Shown one piece after another: positions 35,106 to 43,981 of a DNA stretch of 64,000 nucleotides. Each line of letters starts with the position of its first letter. The stretch's first letter is position 1. The notes under the pieces were generated by a model. The model was not told where the DNA came from. It made no database searches and worked only from the letters and a program-made list of their open reading frames with translations. The translations under genes and the position numbers were made by a program. The stretch covers positions 671-64,670 of the forward strand of contig JAGGQZ010000006.1 in NCBI GenBank assembly GCA_018613055.1. Reading direction: 5' to 3'. This DNA comes from Chryseobacterium sp. ISL-80 (GTDB lineage Bacteria > Bacillota > Bacilli > Bacillales > Cytobacillaceae).

Positions 35106-35984
35106 ATCTAGATTTCTTATAAAGTTCCATACTCTTTCATGCAGACTCGACTTGAACTGCTTATCCTTCCTTAACAAGAAGAATGGACGGAAACGGTCCC
35201 TGTCTTTAAAATGACTGACAATGAGCTGCCTGGATTGAACCTCCGGACAGATGGCCAGCTTGGAAAAGACTGCGACGCCAAGGCCATTTTTCACCCCTTC
35301 CTTGATGAGCGTGTTGCTGTTATAAACAAGGACGGACTTTGGTTCGATGTTCAGGCCTTTCCATAAATCCAGCGTCGCCTGTCTCATTGCGCAGCCAGGT
35401 TCGCGGATCAGCCAGGTCATTTCTTCAAGCTTTGCAGGATCCTGATTTTCCGGATTGACCCTGAGCTGCGGGGACACGCCAAGAACGAGCAGGTCATCAT
35501 AAAATTCATGGGAAATAAAATCATAGCGTCCAGCTTTTCCCTCAACAAGAGCTAGGTCAATCTCGGAGGCATAAAGCAAATCAGTTATTTCGACCGATGT
35601 ACCGATTGTGACCTGTATTTGATGGCTCGCTATATCAGGATTCAATTTTATGATATCCTGGATCATTTTGGATATGAGGCATTCACCAATTGTATTGCTG
35701 CAGCCGATCTTGATTGTTTCACTGGAATCTCCTTCAGCGAGAAGGCTTTCCAGTTTATCATTTAACGCCAGGAGCTGCTGGCCATGCTCATACAGGGTTT
35801 TACCCGCTTCTGACAGCCTTATTTTACGATTGGCCCTAATGAACAACTGCTTATTATAGTAAGTCTCCAACTGGCTGATTTGATGGCTGACTGCAGGCTG
35901 CGAAAGGTTCAGCATCTTCCCTGCCTGGGAGAAGCTCTCATATTTTGCAGCCGCTATGAATGTCTTAAGATGTTCGAGATTCAA
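35082..35984 (-). CDS. LysR family transcriptional regulator
   Basis: A 300-aa LTTR. The N-terminal helix-turn-helix reads FSQAGKMLNLSQPAVSHQISQLE; the C-terminal effector domain spans about 90-295. It resembles CysL/CbbR-type regulators of sulfur or carbon metabolism, without enough detail to choose. The TTG start at 35984 follows AAAGGGGTG. It is divergent from the 61-aa gene at 36025, leaving only 40 bp, so it may autoregulate and control that gene. Confidence 0.88.
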   Translation of the reverse strand: MNLEHLKTFIAAAKYESFSQAGKMLNLSQPAVSHQISQLETYYNKQLFIRANRKIRLSEAGKTLYEHGQQLLALNDKLESLLAEGDSSETIKIGCSNTIGECLISKMIQDIIKLNPDIASHQIQVTIGTSVEITDLLYASEIDLALVEGKAGRYDFISHEFYDDLLVLGVSPQLRVNPENQDPAKLEEMTWLIREPGCAMRQATLDLWKGLNIEPKSVLVYNSNTLIKEGVKNGLGVAVFSKLAICPEVQSRQLIVSHFKDRDRFRPFFLLRKDKQFKSSLHERVWNFIRNLDENPNASC

Positions 35985-36024
35985 TATGATCGCACCCCTT
36001 TACTAATAGATTGGAGGGAATAAA

Positions 36025-36210
36025 ATGAAGAAATTAGATATCACCGTTACAGTTATCGTATTATCTGTCTTTATTTTCGGTTTAATGTACTTCACCAAAG
36101 ACGATTCAATTAGCTATCGCGATGTAAAATTTGAAATCGCGTCGATGGTCATTTTAGCCACTGTATCCCTGTTCACTTATTTCGGGATCAGAAGAAATTT
36201 AAATCATTAA
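36025..36210 (+). CDS. Small two-TM membrane protein of unknown function
   Basis: A 61-aa protein with TM helices at about 6-23 and 39-55 and the short loop FTKDDSISYRDVKFE. TTGGAGGGAA precedes the ATG and a terminator follows, so it is a real monocistronic gene. It is divergent from the LysR gene. I do not recognise a family. Confidence 0.7.
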   Translation: MKKLDITVTVIVLSVFIFGLMYFTKDDSISYRDVKFEIASMVILATVSLFTYFGIRRNLNH

Positions 36211-36261
36211 TTGGCATTATACCACACAGGGTTTAGATGTGAAGACAAAAAAACGCAAGGA

Positions 36262-36299
36262 TAAAACCTGGGAGCTCTCTCCTGGGTTTTATTTTTTTA
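36262..36299 (+). terminator. Rho-independent terminator
   Basis: AAAACCTGGGAG and CTCCTGGGTTTT arms followed by a T run. Confidence 0.9.
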
Positions 36300-36403
36300 T
36301 TCAGACAGTATACTAACAAGCAAGCGGGATTATGAATCAGTTCACATTTGAGAGAGAAAAAAATTGAAAGTCACTCTCAGTCATTATACAATATATTACG
36401 ATA

Positions 36404-36421
36404 TATACCAACAGGGGTATA
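36404..36421. promoter_or_regulatory. Putative CstR/CsoR-type operator of the ccdA operon
   Basis: TATACCAACAGGGGTATA is a perfect TATACC-N6-GGTATA dyad about 68 bp before ccdA. It is the most symmetric of the sites in this window. Confidence 0.65.
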
Positions 36422-36488
36422 AAAGGAATTATTCTTCATTAATCCTTAACAAAAACAATCCAATATAGTTTATAGAAAAGGAGTGAAT

Positions 36489-37208
36489 ATGGATATGTCA
36501 GATATTGGTTTATTTTTTGCTTTTACCGCCGGGATTTTATCATTTTTCTCCCCATGCGTGTTCCCTCTCCTCCCTGCTTACATAACTCATTTAACAGGAG
36601 GCAAAATTGAGGGATCAAAGGTCGCTGTCGATCGGGCAACGCTTTTTACCCGTTCATTCGGATTCATCATCGGCTTTAGCCTGATTTTTATCATCATGGG
36701 GGCCTCAGCTTCGTTTCTGGGACAGGTTTTCGCAAATTACAGGACAATCGTTATGCAGATTGCCGGCTTGCTGATCATCATTTTCGGCTTGCAGATGGCC
36801 GGTTTGTTGAATATTAAATTCTTGATGATGGAGAAAAAGGTCCATTCTGAAACGAAATCGAAGGGCGTTTTTGGTTCTGTGTTTCTGGGGATGGCGTTTG
36901 CAAGCGGATGGTCACCATGCGTCGGATTGGCTCTATCCTCCATCCTGCTTCTGGCCAGCTCATCCGATACTTTATATCAGGGAATGTACCTGCTGACTTC
37001 ATACTCTCTCGGAATGGCTGTGCCTTTCCTGGTTATTTCTTTCGTCATTTCCTATTCATTAAAAGCAATCAAGAAGATCAATAAATATCTGTCAAAGCTC
37101 GCACTTGTAAATGGTATGATTATGGTAGGCATGGGCTTCCTTGTCCTGTCAGGCCAAATGCAGAAAATCAGTGCATGGCTGTCAGCTTACAGTTTATTTG
37201 GGTTCTGA
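36489..37208 (+). CDS. ccdA: CcdA-type thiol-disulfide membrane transporter
   Basis: A 239-aa protein with six TM helices and the two redox cysteines in FFSPCVFPLLPAY (TM1) and GWSPCVGLAL (TM4). CcdA moves electrons from cytoplasmic thioredoxin to extracytoplasmic TlpA/ResA-like proteins used in cytochrome c maturation or other thiol reduction. A TlpA protein ends the same operon. The ATG at 36489 has AAAGGAG five to six bases before; a GTG at 36483 overlaps that site. Confidence 0.93.
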   Translation: MDMSDIGLFFAFTAGILSFFSPCVFPLLPAYITHLTGGKIEGSKVAVDRATLFTRSFGFIIGFSLIFIIMGASASFLGQVFANYRTIVMQIAGLLIIIFGLQMAGLLNIKFLMMEKKVHSETKSKGVFGSVFLGMAFASGWSPCVGLALSSILLLASSSDTLYQGMYLLTSYSLGMAVPFLVISFVISYSLKAIKKINKYLSKLALVNGMIMVGMGFLVLSGQMQKISAWLSAYSLFGF

Positions 37209-37254
37209 TTTTAAAAAGGATCTACCTTAATGCCTGAAGGAGTGACCTATTTTT

Positions 37255-37950
37255 GTGAAGAAAGAACTGATCGGCAAAAGTGTATTGGTAGTCGAAGACG
37301 ACCCAAAAATAAGGACGCTAGTCAAAATCTATTTAACGAATGAGGGCTATGAGGTTCTTGAAGCGGACAATGGAATTGACGCTCAGGAGATGATTGAGAA
37401 ATATGACCCTTGCATCCTTATACTTGACCTGATGCTTCCCGGCAAAAGCGGAGAAGAAATTTGCCGCTGGCTGCGGAACGATTTGGAAAGCATGATGCCT
37501 GTCATTATGCTTACTGCAAAGGCCTCTGAAAAGAGCAGGATCGAAGGCTTCAAGCTTGGCGCTGACGACTATGTGGTAAAACCATTCAGTCCGGCTGAGC
37601 TTATGGTCCGGATTGAAGCCGTATTGCGAAGGACGGCAAGCAGATGCGGAAAGCTGACTTTTACAGGACTCACCCTAAAACCGGCAAAAGGCCAGGCGCT
37701 GGTTGATGGTGAACCACTCGATTTGACCAACTTTGAGTTCAGGCTTCTCCATATGTTCATGCAGCATCCTGGACAGATTCTTTCGCGGACGCAAATACTC
37801 GATACCATTTATGAAAATAACGAAAAGGCCGTGACCGAGCGGACAATCGATGTACATATCAAGAATCTCCGTGAGAAAATCAAGGAAAAAACGCCGAAGG
37901 ATTATATTCAGACAGTAAGAGGAATGGGGTATAAATTTGCGGCGAATTAA
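37255..37950 (+). CDS. OmpR/PhoB family response regulator
   Basis: A 231-aa regulator. The receiver domain has the acidic pair EDD, phospho-acceptor in LILDLMLPGKSG and conserved K in YVVKPFSP; the C-terminal winged helix has TERTIDVHIKNLREKI. GTG start, with AAGGAG unusually far upstream (about 12 bases). It overlaps its sensor kinase by 14 bp. Located inside a thiol-redox operon with a CstR-like operator, so its signal may be redox or sulfur stress. Confidence 0.93.
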   Translation: MKKELIGKSVLVVEDDPKIRTLVKIYLTNEGYEVLEADNGIDAQEMIEKYDPCILILDLMLPGKSGEEICRWLRNDLESMMPVIMLTAKASEKSRIEGFKLGADDYVVKPFSPAELMVRIEAVLRRTASRCGKLTFTGLTLKPAKGQALVDGEPLDLTNFEFRLLHMFMQHPGQILSRTQILDTIYENNEKAVTERTIDVHIKNLREKIKEKTPKDYIQTVRGMGYKFAAN

Positions 37951-39004
37951 AAGCATCACGAACTTGTTGTTATCGAAGCTGGTGGCGGTCAACAGCATCG
38001 TCATCCTGCTGGTCATCATGCTGGCCGGTATTTCTGTAAAAGACTATGCCTGCTTCCTCGTCAATCATGAACAAGTGACCGGGCAGCAGCTCGTCGAAAC
38101 CTTGAATTCATTCCTGATCAAGGTAAGCGTCATCGCTTTCATCGCTGCCGGGCTTTTGCATTATTTTTCAGTCAAAAAGATAGTGAATCCGGTTAAAGCG
38201 ATGGCTGCTGCCGCAAATCAGGTGAAAACAGGAACAATCCCTTCGAAAATTGATGTGCAGGCAAGCGGTGAACTGGGTGAACTCGTAACAAATTTCAATG
38301 CCATGACCGAAACGCTTTCGGTTGTCCAAAAAAGGCGTGAAGAAATGTTAAGGGATATCGCCCATGAATTAAGGACGCCGCTAACGAATATCAACGGGTA
38401 TCTAGAAGCTCTTCACAGCGGTGTATTGGAAGGTGACCAGGAACTTTTCGGATCGCTTCTCGAAGAATCAAGGCGGATTACAAGAATTGTCGATTTGATT
38501 GCCGAACTTGATGCATGGAGCCAGGAGTCCCATTTCCCCGAAAAACAATTCGAGGAAATCGATATGAAACAAGTATTGGCTGAATCACTTGCAGCGTTCC
38601 ACTTGAAGCTATCAGGCAGGTTCGAGACATTCAGCCAGCAGCTCGAACACGCTCCTGTTCTTGGCCATAAAGACGGCTTGAAACAAGTCCTGTCCAATCT
38701 GCTGCAAAATATTATCGATTATGACACTGGCGGACACCTTGCCATTCAAGGACAGCGTGAGGGTGCAGAATACAGAATAACTTTTTCACATGAAGGAACC
38801 TATATCGACCCGGAACATAAAGAGCTAATTTTCGAACGGTTTTACAGGCTTGAAGAATCCCGCAGCACAAAAGCTGAGGGGGCCGGTCTTGGCCTGGCGA
38901 TCGCGAAAAGTATCATGAATGCCCACCAGGGACAAATTGGACTTGATACTGATGGGCATAATCACTCATTTTGGATCAGGATACCACTCCATTCTGTTTC
39001 TTAA
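37937..39004 (+). CDS. Membrane sensor histidine kinase with very short external loop
   Basis: A 355-aa kinase: TM1 (about 15-33), an external loop of about 28 residues, TM2 (about 61-77), HAMP, H-box RDIAHELRTPLTN, N-box NLLQNIIDYD and G-box GAGLGLAIAKS. The loop contains one cysteine (Cys39 in KDYACFLVNHE). Short-loop kinases usually sense within or near the membrane or through partner proteins. TTG start. The partner regulator precedes it. Confidence 0.92.
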   Translation: MRRIKSITNLLLSKLVAVNSIVILLVIMLAGISVKDYACFLVNHEQVTGQQLVETLNSFLIKVSVIAFIAAGLLHYFSVKKIVNPVKAMAAAANQVKTGTIPSKIDVQASGELGELVTNFNAMTETLSVVQKRREEMLRDIAHELRTPLTNINGYLEALHSGVLEGDQELFGSLLEESRRITRIVDLIAELDAWSQESHFPEKQFEEIDMKQVLAESLAAFHLKLSGRFETFSQQLEHAPVLGHKDGLKQVLSNLLQNIIDYDTGGHLAIQGQREGAEYRITFSHEGTYIDPEHKELIFERFYRLEESRSTKAEGAGLGLAIAKSIMNAHQGQIGLDTDGHNHSFWIRIPLHSVS

Positions 39005-39071
39005 TCAATCCTTAACAATCCGATTACATACTGGACTGAAAAGTAGTTTTCGAATTAAAGGAGTGATACTC

Positions 39072-39485
39072 ATGGAATTTACTTATTATAATGAGAAACT
39101 TATCGGACAGATGGAATATGGTTTCCTTCCAATCTCCCCTAACGCAGAATTGGGATATAGGCCGATGGAACTGTTCGTATCCTCACTGACTGGCTGCAGT
39201 ACAGCGGTGCTGGCAAATATTCTGGTCAAGAAGAGAATAGACTATAAAAGGATCGACGTTAATGTATCAGCAGTCAGGAATCCCGAAGAGGCAAACCGGA
39301 TTGAACGGCTGACATTCGATGTAGCCGTGCAGACCGACACATTGGATAAGGCGAAGCAAGCTGAAAAGATTGCCGCCCTTGTCCTGAAAAATTGCGGCAT
39401 GATCCAATCGGTCATTGGAAGCATCGACATCCGATATCTGATTGAATTCACGCCAGACCAGCCCAAAAAAGGTGATGTTGCTTGA
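39072..39485 (+). CDS. OsmC/Ohr family protein
   Basis: A 137-aa OsmC-fold protein with the two conserved cysteines in SSLTGCSTAVL and LKNCGMIQSV. Members are thiol-dependent peroxidases or are coupled to sulfur relay. AAAGGAGTGATACTC precedes the ATG; an open frame runs upstream into the kinase gene and is not the start. Its stop overlaps the next start (TTGA), so translation is coupled. Confidence 0.87.
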   Translation: MEFTYYNEKLIGQMEYGFLPISPNAELGYRPMELFVSSLTGCSTAVLANILVKKRIDYKRIDVNVSAVRNPEEANRIERLTFDVAVQTDTLDKAKQAEKIAALVLKNCGMIQSVIGSIDIRYLIEFTPDQPKKGDVA

Positions 39486-40093
39486 ATTATATAACGATTG
39501 GCAGATTCACGCTGCCGGCAGATTTGCTTGCGGCGTTCGCTGCCATATTTATCGGTGCCCTGATCTACCGGGCCAGGGAAAAAAAGAGCATAGGTGACTG
39601 GTATTGGAACAGCTTTTTCATCTACATAGCCATCTATAAGCTAAGCTATGCAGTTTTCAATTTCAAGATGTTCCTTGACACCCCCTTCTCCCTCCTCTAT
39701 TTTAACGGTGGCACAGAAGGCCAGATCCTTGGTTTTGCAGGCATTGCAGCCTATTTGTATTGGATTGCAAGGAAAAAGGAAAGCATGATCCAAGTGACCG
39801 AATATCTGCAGGGTTATTTCCTTTTCTTTATGCTCTATTGGACCGGACTATTCGCATTTTCAGAGGCTTTCATCGCTGCTGGGGTACAGGCACTCCTGGC
39901 GATCATTTATGGAGCGTTTTATTTTAAAAAAATGGAGCTTTCGAAGGAATATGCTATATTATTCTTGATGCTTGAAGCACTCGTTCTCAGTCTTTTTTCT
40001 GATTTGCTTTCAGCGGAAAACGTGCTGATCTTTGCACTTGGTATTTATTTGCTAGTATTTCAGGGTTTAAATAAGGAGGAATTACAGCATTGA
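39482..40093 (+). CDS. Multi-pass membrane protein of unknown function
   Basis: A 203-aa protein with about six TM helices and no cysteine. I do not recognise its family. Features include GDWYWNSFFIYIAIYKLSY and YFNGGTEGQILGFAGIAAY. TTG start and TTGA overlaps at both ends couple it to OsmC and TlpA, so it probably works with them in an extracytoplasmic redox pathway. Confidence 0.75.
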   Translation: MNYITIGRFTLPADLLAAFAAIFIGALIYRAREKKSIGDWYWNSFFIYIAIYKLSYAVFNFKMFLDTPFSLLYFNGGTEGQILGFAGIAAYLYWIARKKESMIQVTEYLQGYFLFFMLYWTGLFAFSEAFIAAGVQALLAIIYGAFYFKKMELSKEYAILFLMLEALVLSLFSDLLSAENVLIFALGIYLLVFQGLNKEELQH

Positions 40094-40677
40094 ACAAAAA
40101 TCTTTTATCATTCGCGATTTTAGCATTGGCTGTTGTCATTTTGGTCGTGAATATCTGGAAACCAGATTCGACCGAAAGCGAAAAGAAAACAACAGCACCA
40201 ACAGAGGAATCCGTTGAAACAACTGAAGATATCCCGGGCGCTAAGCTGTCATCATTAAGGGAAGGCGCTGAGGCACCTGATTTTGAATTGAATACCCTTG
40301 GAGGAGAAACAGTCAAGCTGTCCGATTACCGCGGCAAAAGAGTGATCCTGAACTTCTGGGCGACATGGTGCCCCCCTTGTAAGGCCGAAATGCCACATAT
40401 GCAAAATTTCTATGAAGAATACAACGATCAGGGCGTTGAAATCCTCGCTGTCAATTTGACCAGCATGGACAAAGGTGTGGAGGAAGTCCAAAAATTCGTT
40501 GATGAATATGGTTTAACCTTTACCATCCCTTTGGATGAGGAAGGAAACGCAGGAACAACCTATCAGGCGTTCACAATCCCAACCAGCTACATCCTCGATG
40601 AAAAAGGCGTAATTACCAAGAAAATCGTCGGACCGATGGATGAGAAAATGATGAAGGAACTCACAGGGGTAAAATAA
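40090..40677 (+). CDS. TlpA/ResA-like membrane-anchored thioredoxin
   Basis: A 195-aa protein. An N-terminal TM anchor (about 5-23) leads to an external thioredoxin fold with active site FWATWCPPCKAEMP (WCPPC) and cis-Pro in FTIPTSYILD. In Bacillus ResA keeps apocytochrome c haem-binding cysteines reduced using electrons from CcdA. Here it could serve the haem-c proteins at 31799-35061. TTG start overlapping the preceding stop. Confidence 0.92.
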   Translation: MNKNLLSFAILALAVVILVVNIWKPDSTESEKKTTAPTEESVETTEDIPGAKLSSLREGAEAPDFELNTLGGETVKLSDYRGKRVILNFWATWCPPCKAEMPHMQNFYEEYNDQGVEILAVNLTSMDKGVEEVQKFVDEYGLTFTIPLDEEGNAGTTYQAFTIPTSYILDEKGVITKKIVGPMDEKMMKELTGVK

Positions 40678-40679
40678 GA

Positions 40680-40709
40680 AAAAGTCACGGTCTGTGCCGT
40701 GACTTTTTT
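40680..40709 (+). terminator. Rho-independent terminator of the ccdA-tlpA operon
   Basis: AAAGTCACGG and CCGTGACTTT arms followed by TTTT. Confidence 0.92.
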
Positions 40710-40754
40710 GTTTTGTTTTGTTGTAGGTGCTGCTCCGACCTTGAAAAGTCTTCC

Positions 40755-40954
40755 TTGGACATTTTGACGATGCTTCGCCTTCGAAATGTCCATTAAAACA
40801 CCTTTCTTGGACATTTTGATGTTCCGTCTCCTCCGAAATGTCCATTAAACCTTAATTCTTAGACATTTTGGCGCTGCTTCTCCTCCGAAATGTCCATTAA
40901 ACCCTATTTCTTAGACAATTTGACGCTGATCCGTTTTCAAAATGTCCATTAACC
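40755..40954. repeat. Four 52-bp units with GGACATTTT/AAATGTCC inverted repeats
   Basis: Units start at 40755, 40807, 40859 and 40911, an exact 52-bp period. Each has TTGGACATTTT or TTAGACATTTT, a loop such as GCTTCTCCTCC, then GAAATGTCCATTAA and a linker. The last unit is diverged. Architecture matches the array at 24791 but the sequence is unrelated. Confidence 0.95.
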
Positions 40955-40963
40955 AAAAGGTTT

Positions 40964-42397
40964 CTAGATGCTCAAAATCTTTGGTTCTCGATTAGCTTTG
41001 AATGTTCCCTTTTCATTTAAGAATTGCTTGATCACATCTATCGCATGGACACCGTGATAAGTTTTTCCTGCTTCCGCCCCTTTGAACAACTGCTTCCCGC
41101 CTCCGGCAATTTTATATTTCCTGTTCAGGTCGATTTCCTTGCCACCAACGAGCAGCTTCTGGATCCTGTTGCCTTCAGGGTTGTACGGCTTGAAAGCCAT
41201 GAACATTCCAGAGGATCTTAGTATATATCCGCCTTTTTGCTTGAATGGATCCCTTGAGAATACCATCTCCAAATTCTTTTCGAGTGCATTGATCAACTGC
41301 TCCCCGCTCAATTCCAGCGTGAACATTCCAGGGTTTGTCGGGATGATGGTATGCAAATCGTATTCCGTTATCTCACCAGGCTTAACGGGTGTTCCATAAC
41401 GCCAGCCATGGGAAAACGCCAGGTCGCAATCAGCAAATGCATGAAGATAAGCGTCAGTGATCAGCTGGTCCATCGGTGCTTCATTTAGGGTCATCCTGTG
41501 TAAAATCGACTCCGTCCTGCCTGCCACAGTAGTCCGTTCCTTCCTGTAAGGCTCCAGGATATTGGCAATCATCCCTTCCATTTCCTCATCTACAGGAAAG
41601 CTCTCATCGATTTCTACCAGTTCATACTGATAATTAGCCATTTTTCCGCCTTCCATAGTGATCTCCAGCTTTCCAAGGAAAGAAGCACTGGATCCTGCCT
41701 GAACGACCAGAGCGCCATTTACGGTAATCGGTTTTTCAATCCGGTCATGGCTGTGTCCGGATAGGATAATATCAATTCCCTCTACCAGGGTTGCCAGTTC
41801 AACATCAAGCGGGAGGCCCATATGGCTCAGCAGCACAATCAGATCCACGTTGCCTTTTAACTCCTCGACGCAACGGAGAGTCTCCTCCACACCTTTTGAA
41901 AATGAAAGACCTCTAGAAAAGCTTTCCGGCATCGTTTCGTCGACATATGGATAGGTCAGTCCAATGACTCCTAGCTTTAAGCCATTCATCTCTTTAATCA
42001 TATAGGGCTTTAAAAAAGATTGATTGGAATCCGGCTCCTTTACATTGCATGAGAGAGCCGGGAAAGGAAGGGCATTTGCCAATGAAGATAACTGCTCTTT
42101 TCCATAGGCAAAATCCCAATTTCCCGGGACCCAGCCATCCAGTTCCATCTTTTGCAAAGCTGGTACTAGCGCATCCCCTTTTGAAGCAACTAACGGGAGT
42201 GACCCATGAAAAAGGTCGCCGCCATCGAGGAATAATACATTTCCTTTTTGCGATCTAAGATCTTTGATATATTTTGCAATCCGCGGAAGGCCACCAGTTT
42301 TACGGAGCTCGGGCTGGTTGTCGTTCCAAAATAATTCATCATGCAAATCCAGACTTCCATGGGTATCGTTCTGCTGGATGATCGTCAACTTGGTCAT
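40964..42397 (-). CDS. 5'-nucleotidase/metallophosphatase family protein with altered GNHE motif
   Basis: A 477-aa two-domain protein: metallophosphatase domain (about 1-260) with QQNDTHGSL, FLDGGDLFHG, LLSHMGLPLD and LSGHSHDR, then a 5_nucleotid_C domain (about 290-470). No signal peptide, like cytoplasmic YunD. The usual GNHEFDYG reads GNWDFAYG, so the catalytic His of UshA-type enzymes is a Trp. The start at 42397 has GAGGAGGAAACT. It lies beside a persulfide operon; SoxB, a thiosulfohydrolase of the same superfamily, also has a changed motif here as far as I recall. Confidence 0.82.
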   Translation of the reverse strand: MTKLTIIQQNDTHGSLDLHDELFWNDNQPELRKTGGLPRIAKYIKDLRSQKGNVLFLDGGDLFHGSLPLVASKGDALVPALQKMELDGWVPGNWDFAYGKEQLSSLANALPFPALSCNVKEPDSNQSFLKPYMIKEMNGLKLGVIGLTYPYVDETMPESFSRGLSFSKGVEETLRCVEELKGNVDLIVLLSHMGLPLDVELATLVEGIDIILSGHSHDRIEKPITVNGALVVQAGSSASFLGKLEITMEGGKMANYQYELVEIDESFPVDEEMEGMIANILEPYRKERTTVAGRTESILHRMTLNEAPMDQLITDAYLHAFADCDLAFSHGWRYGTPVKPGEITEYDLHTIIPTNPGMFTLELSGEQLINALEKNLEMVFSRDPFKQKGGYILRSSGMFMAFKPYNPEGNRIQKLLVGGKEIDLNRKYKIAGGGKQLFKGAEAGKTYHGVHAIDVIKQFLNEKGTFKANREPKILSI

Positions 42398-42492
42398 AGT
42401 TTCCTCCTCTATCAATTTTCTTTACGTATAAAAGCTTTTTCCGTAAACGTCCTGATTGCATGATGCTTATGGAAAAAGCCTTGTTAATTAAA

Positions 42493-42789
42493 GGCTCTGT
42501 TAAACAAGACTGTTGATTTTCGTTCCAGGCGCTTCGCTTTCCGCTGGAAGAATAATGAAAAAGCCCAACTGCCGGCTTTTTCAAAAGGCAATTCTTCCTG
42601 GCTGGCGCTGAGCCTCCTCGTCGCTTTGCTCCAGCGTGTCTCATCTGACCAGCTGCGCCCGCAGGACACTGAATAGCTTCCTCGAATTTGCCCATGCACG
42701 ATGGAAATGCGATAGCATTTTCGGAGGAGTCTACGCGCCTTCCACTACAATCAACAGGTGTAAAAACAAGATTTAGCTTTAACAGAGCC
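42493..42789. mobile_element. 297-bp MITE-like element with 12-bp terminal inverted repeats
   Basis: The element begins GGCTCTGTTAAA and ends TTTAACAGAGCC, a perfect terminal inverted repeat. The interior holds a GC-rich stretch (GTTCCAGGCGCTTCGCTTTCC, split here as GTTCCAGGCG and CTTCGCTTTCC) of a kind widespread in Bacillaceae intergenic regions, and a nested hairpin GAAAAAGCC/GGCTTTTTC near 42560. There is no transposase ORF. No clear target duplication was seen. Confidence 0.65.
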
Positions 42790-42794
42790 TATTT

Positions 42795-42827
42795 AAAAAA
42801 GGAGTACCTTCACCATAAGGTACTCCT
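42795..42827 (-). terminator. Rho-independent terminator of the second persulfide operon
   Basis: GGAGTACCTT and AAGGTACTCC arms followed by TTTTTT on the minus strand. Confidence 0.92.
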
Positions 42828-42832
42828 TTTAT

Positions 42833-43954
42833 CTATCTTACTGCGCAACGATTCGGGCCGATTTCCATTTCCCGCTGTTCTTCGATATCCGGGTTGATTT
42901 TGCCCATATTCGTCTGCCTGATTTCCTGGTAGGAGTTAGGCTGAGGCGGAAGGTTCTCGGTCACTGTCTTCCTGAACTTCTCTTCACTGTCGATTTGCAG
43001 TCCATGGTTCTCGGCATAGAGCACGCCAAGTTTTTCAGACACGCTGCCGTCATCATTCATTTCATTGATGCCCATATAGTGGGCAGGCAGGACAAGCAGT
43101 TCATCGGCAAGCTCCTTATAGCGCTTGTACAAAGTATTCCTCAGATCACCAACCCAGTCCTGTGCCAATCCGGCAAGGTCAGGGCGTCCGATTGAGTCGA
43201 TGAACAGAATGTCACCTGTCAGCAAGTATTGGTCATCTATAATAAACGAAGTACTCCCGATTGTATGACCAGGAGAGTATAAAGCCTGTATCACAGTGTT
43301 TCCAACCTTGATTTCATCGCCATCCTGAAGGGGTTCATATTGGAAGGTAACTTCTTCTGCGTCTTTAGGCGGGAGATAGTATTTAGCCCCCACTTTATCA
43401 GCAAGCTTCTTTCCGCCGGAAATATGGTCAGCATGAAGATGGGTATCAAGAAGGGCAACGAGTTTAAAATCCTTGCCAGTCATGAACTCCTCATACTGTT
43501 CAATCATCCGGTTTGTATCAATAATCCCAGCCTCACCATTGGATTCAACAAGATAGGAAAGACAGCCTTTCCCGATCCGGACGAATTGGTAGAGCGATCC
43601 GCCATTTTTAAGGTCTCCGATTTTTATAGGCTCAAGATGCTCACTCCAGGCTTTCATGCCGCCTTCAATCGAATAGACATTTGAATATCCAGCTTCTTCG
43701 ATCTGTTCGGCAACAAACTCTGAAGAGCCACCTTTTGCACATACGACATAAATCTCCTGATTTTTTGGCAGTACATCCTTTATTGGATCGATCCCTTCAA
43801 GCAGGTCAAAGTATGGCGCATTATGAACTTTTACATTGCGGCCTTCGATTTTCCAATCATCGAAGTCATCCGTATTTCTTGCATCAATGATAAACAGGTC
43901 TTCATGGTTAATGACTTTTCGAACTAATTCTTTTGCTGTAATTGTCTGGACCAT
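42833..43954 (-). CDS. Rhodanese-persulfide dioxygenase fusion, copy 2
   Basis: A 373-aa paralogue of the gene at 27054 with the same length and order: rhodanese (VVCAKGGSS) then ETHE1-like MBL domain ([37 protein letters not shown]) and the identical C-terminal [10 protein letters not shown]. It is the last gene of a three-gene operon and has an AGGAGG site. Similarity is high throughout, so either duplication or acquisition of a second sulfur operon explains it. Confidence 0.9.
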   Translation of the reverse strand: MVQTITAKELVRKVINHEDLFIIDARNTDDFDDWKIEGRNVKVHNAPYFDLLEGIDPIKDVLPKNQEIYVVCAKGGSSEFVAEQIEEAGYSNVYSIEGGMKAWSEHLEPIKIGDLKNGGSLYQFVRIGKGCLSYLVESNGEAGIIDTNRMIEQYEEFMTGKDFKLVALLDTHLHADHISGGKKLADKVGAKYYLPPKDAEEVTFQYEPLQDGDEIKVGNTVIQALYSPGHTIGSTSFIIDDQYLLTGDILFIDSIGRPDLAGLAQDWVGDLRNTLYKRYKELADELLVLPAHYMGINEMNDDGSVSEKLGVLYAENHGLQIDSEEKFRKTVTENLPPQPNSYQEIRQTNMGKINPDIEEQREMEIGPNRCAVR

Positions 43955-43981
43955 TTCATTCCTCCTGTTATGCTTTGATTC

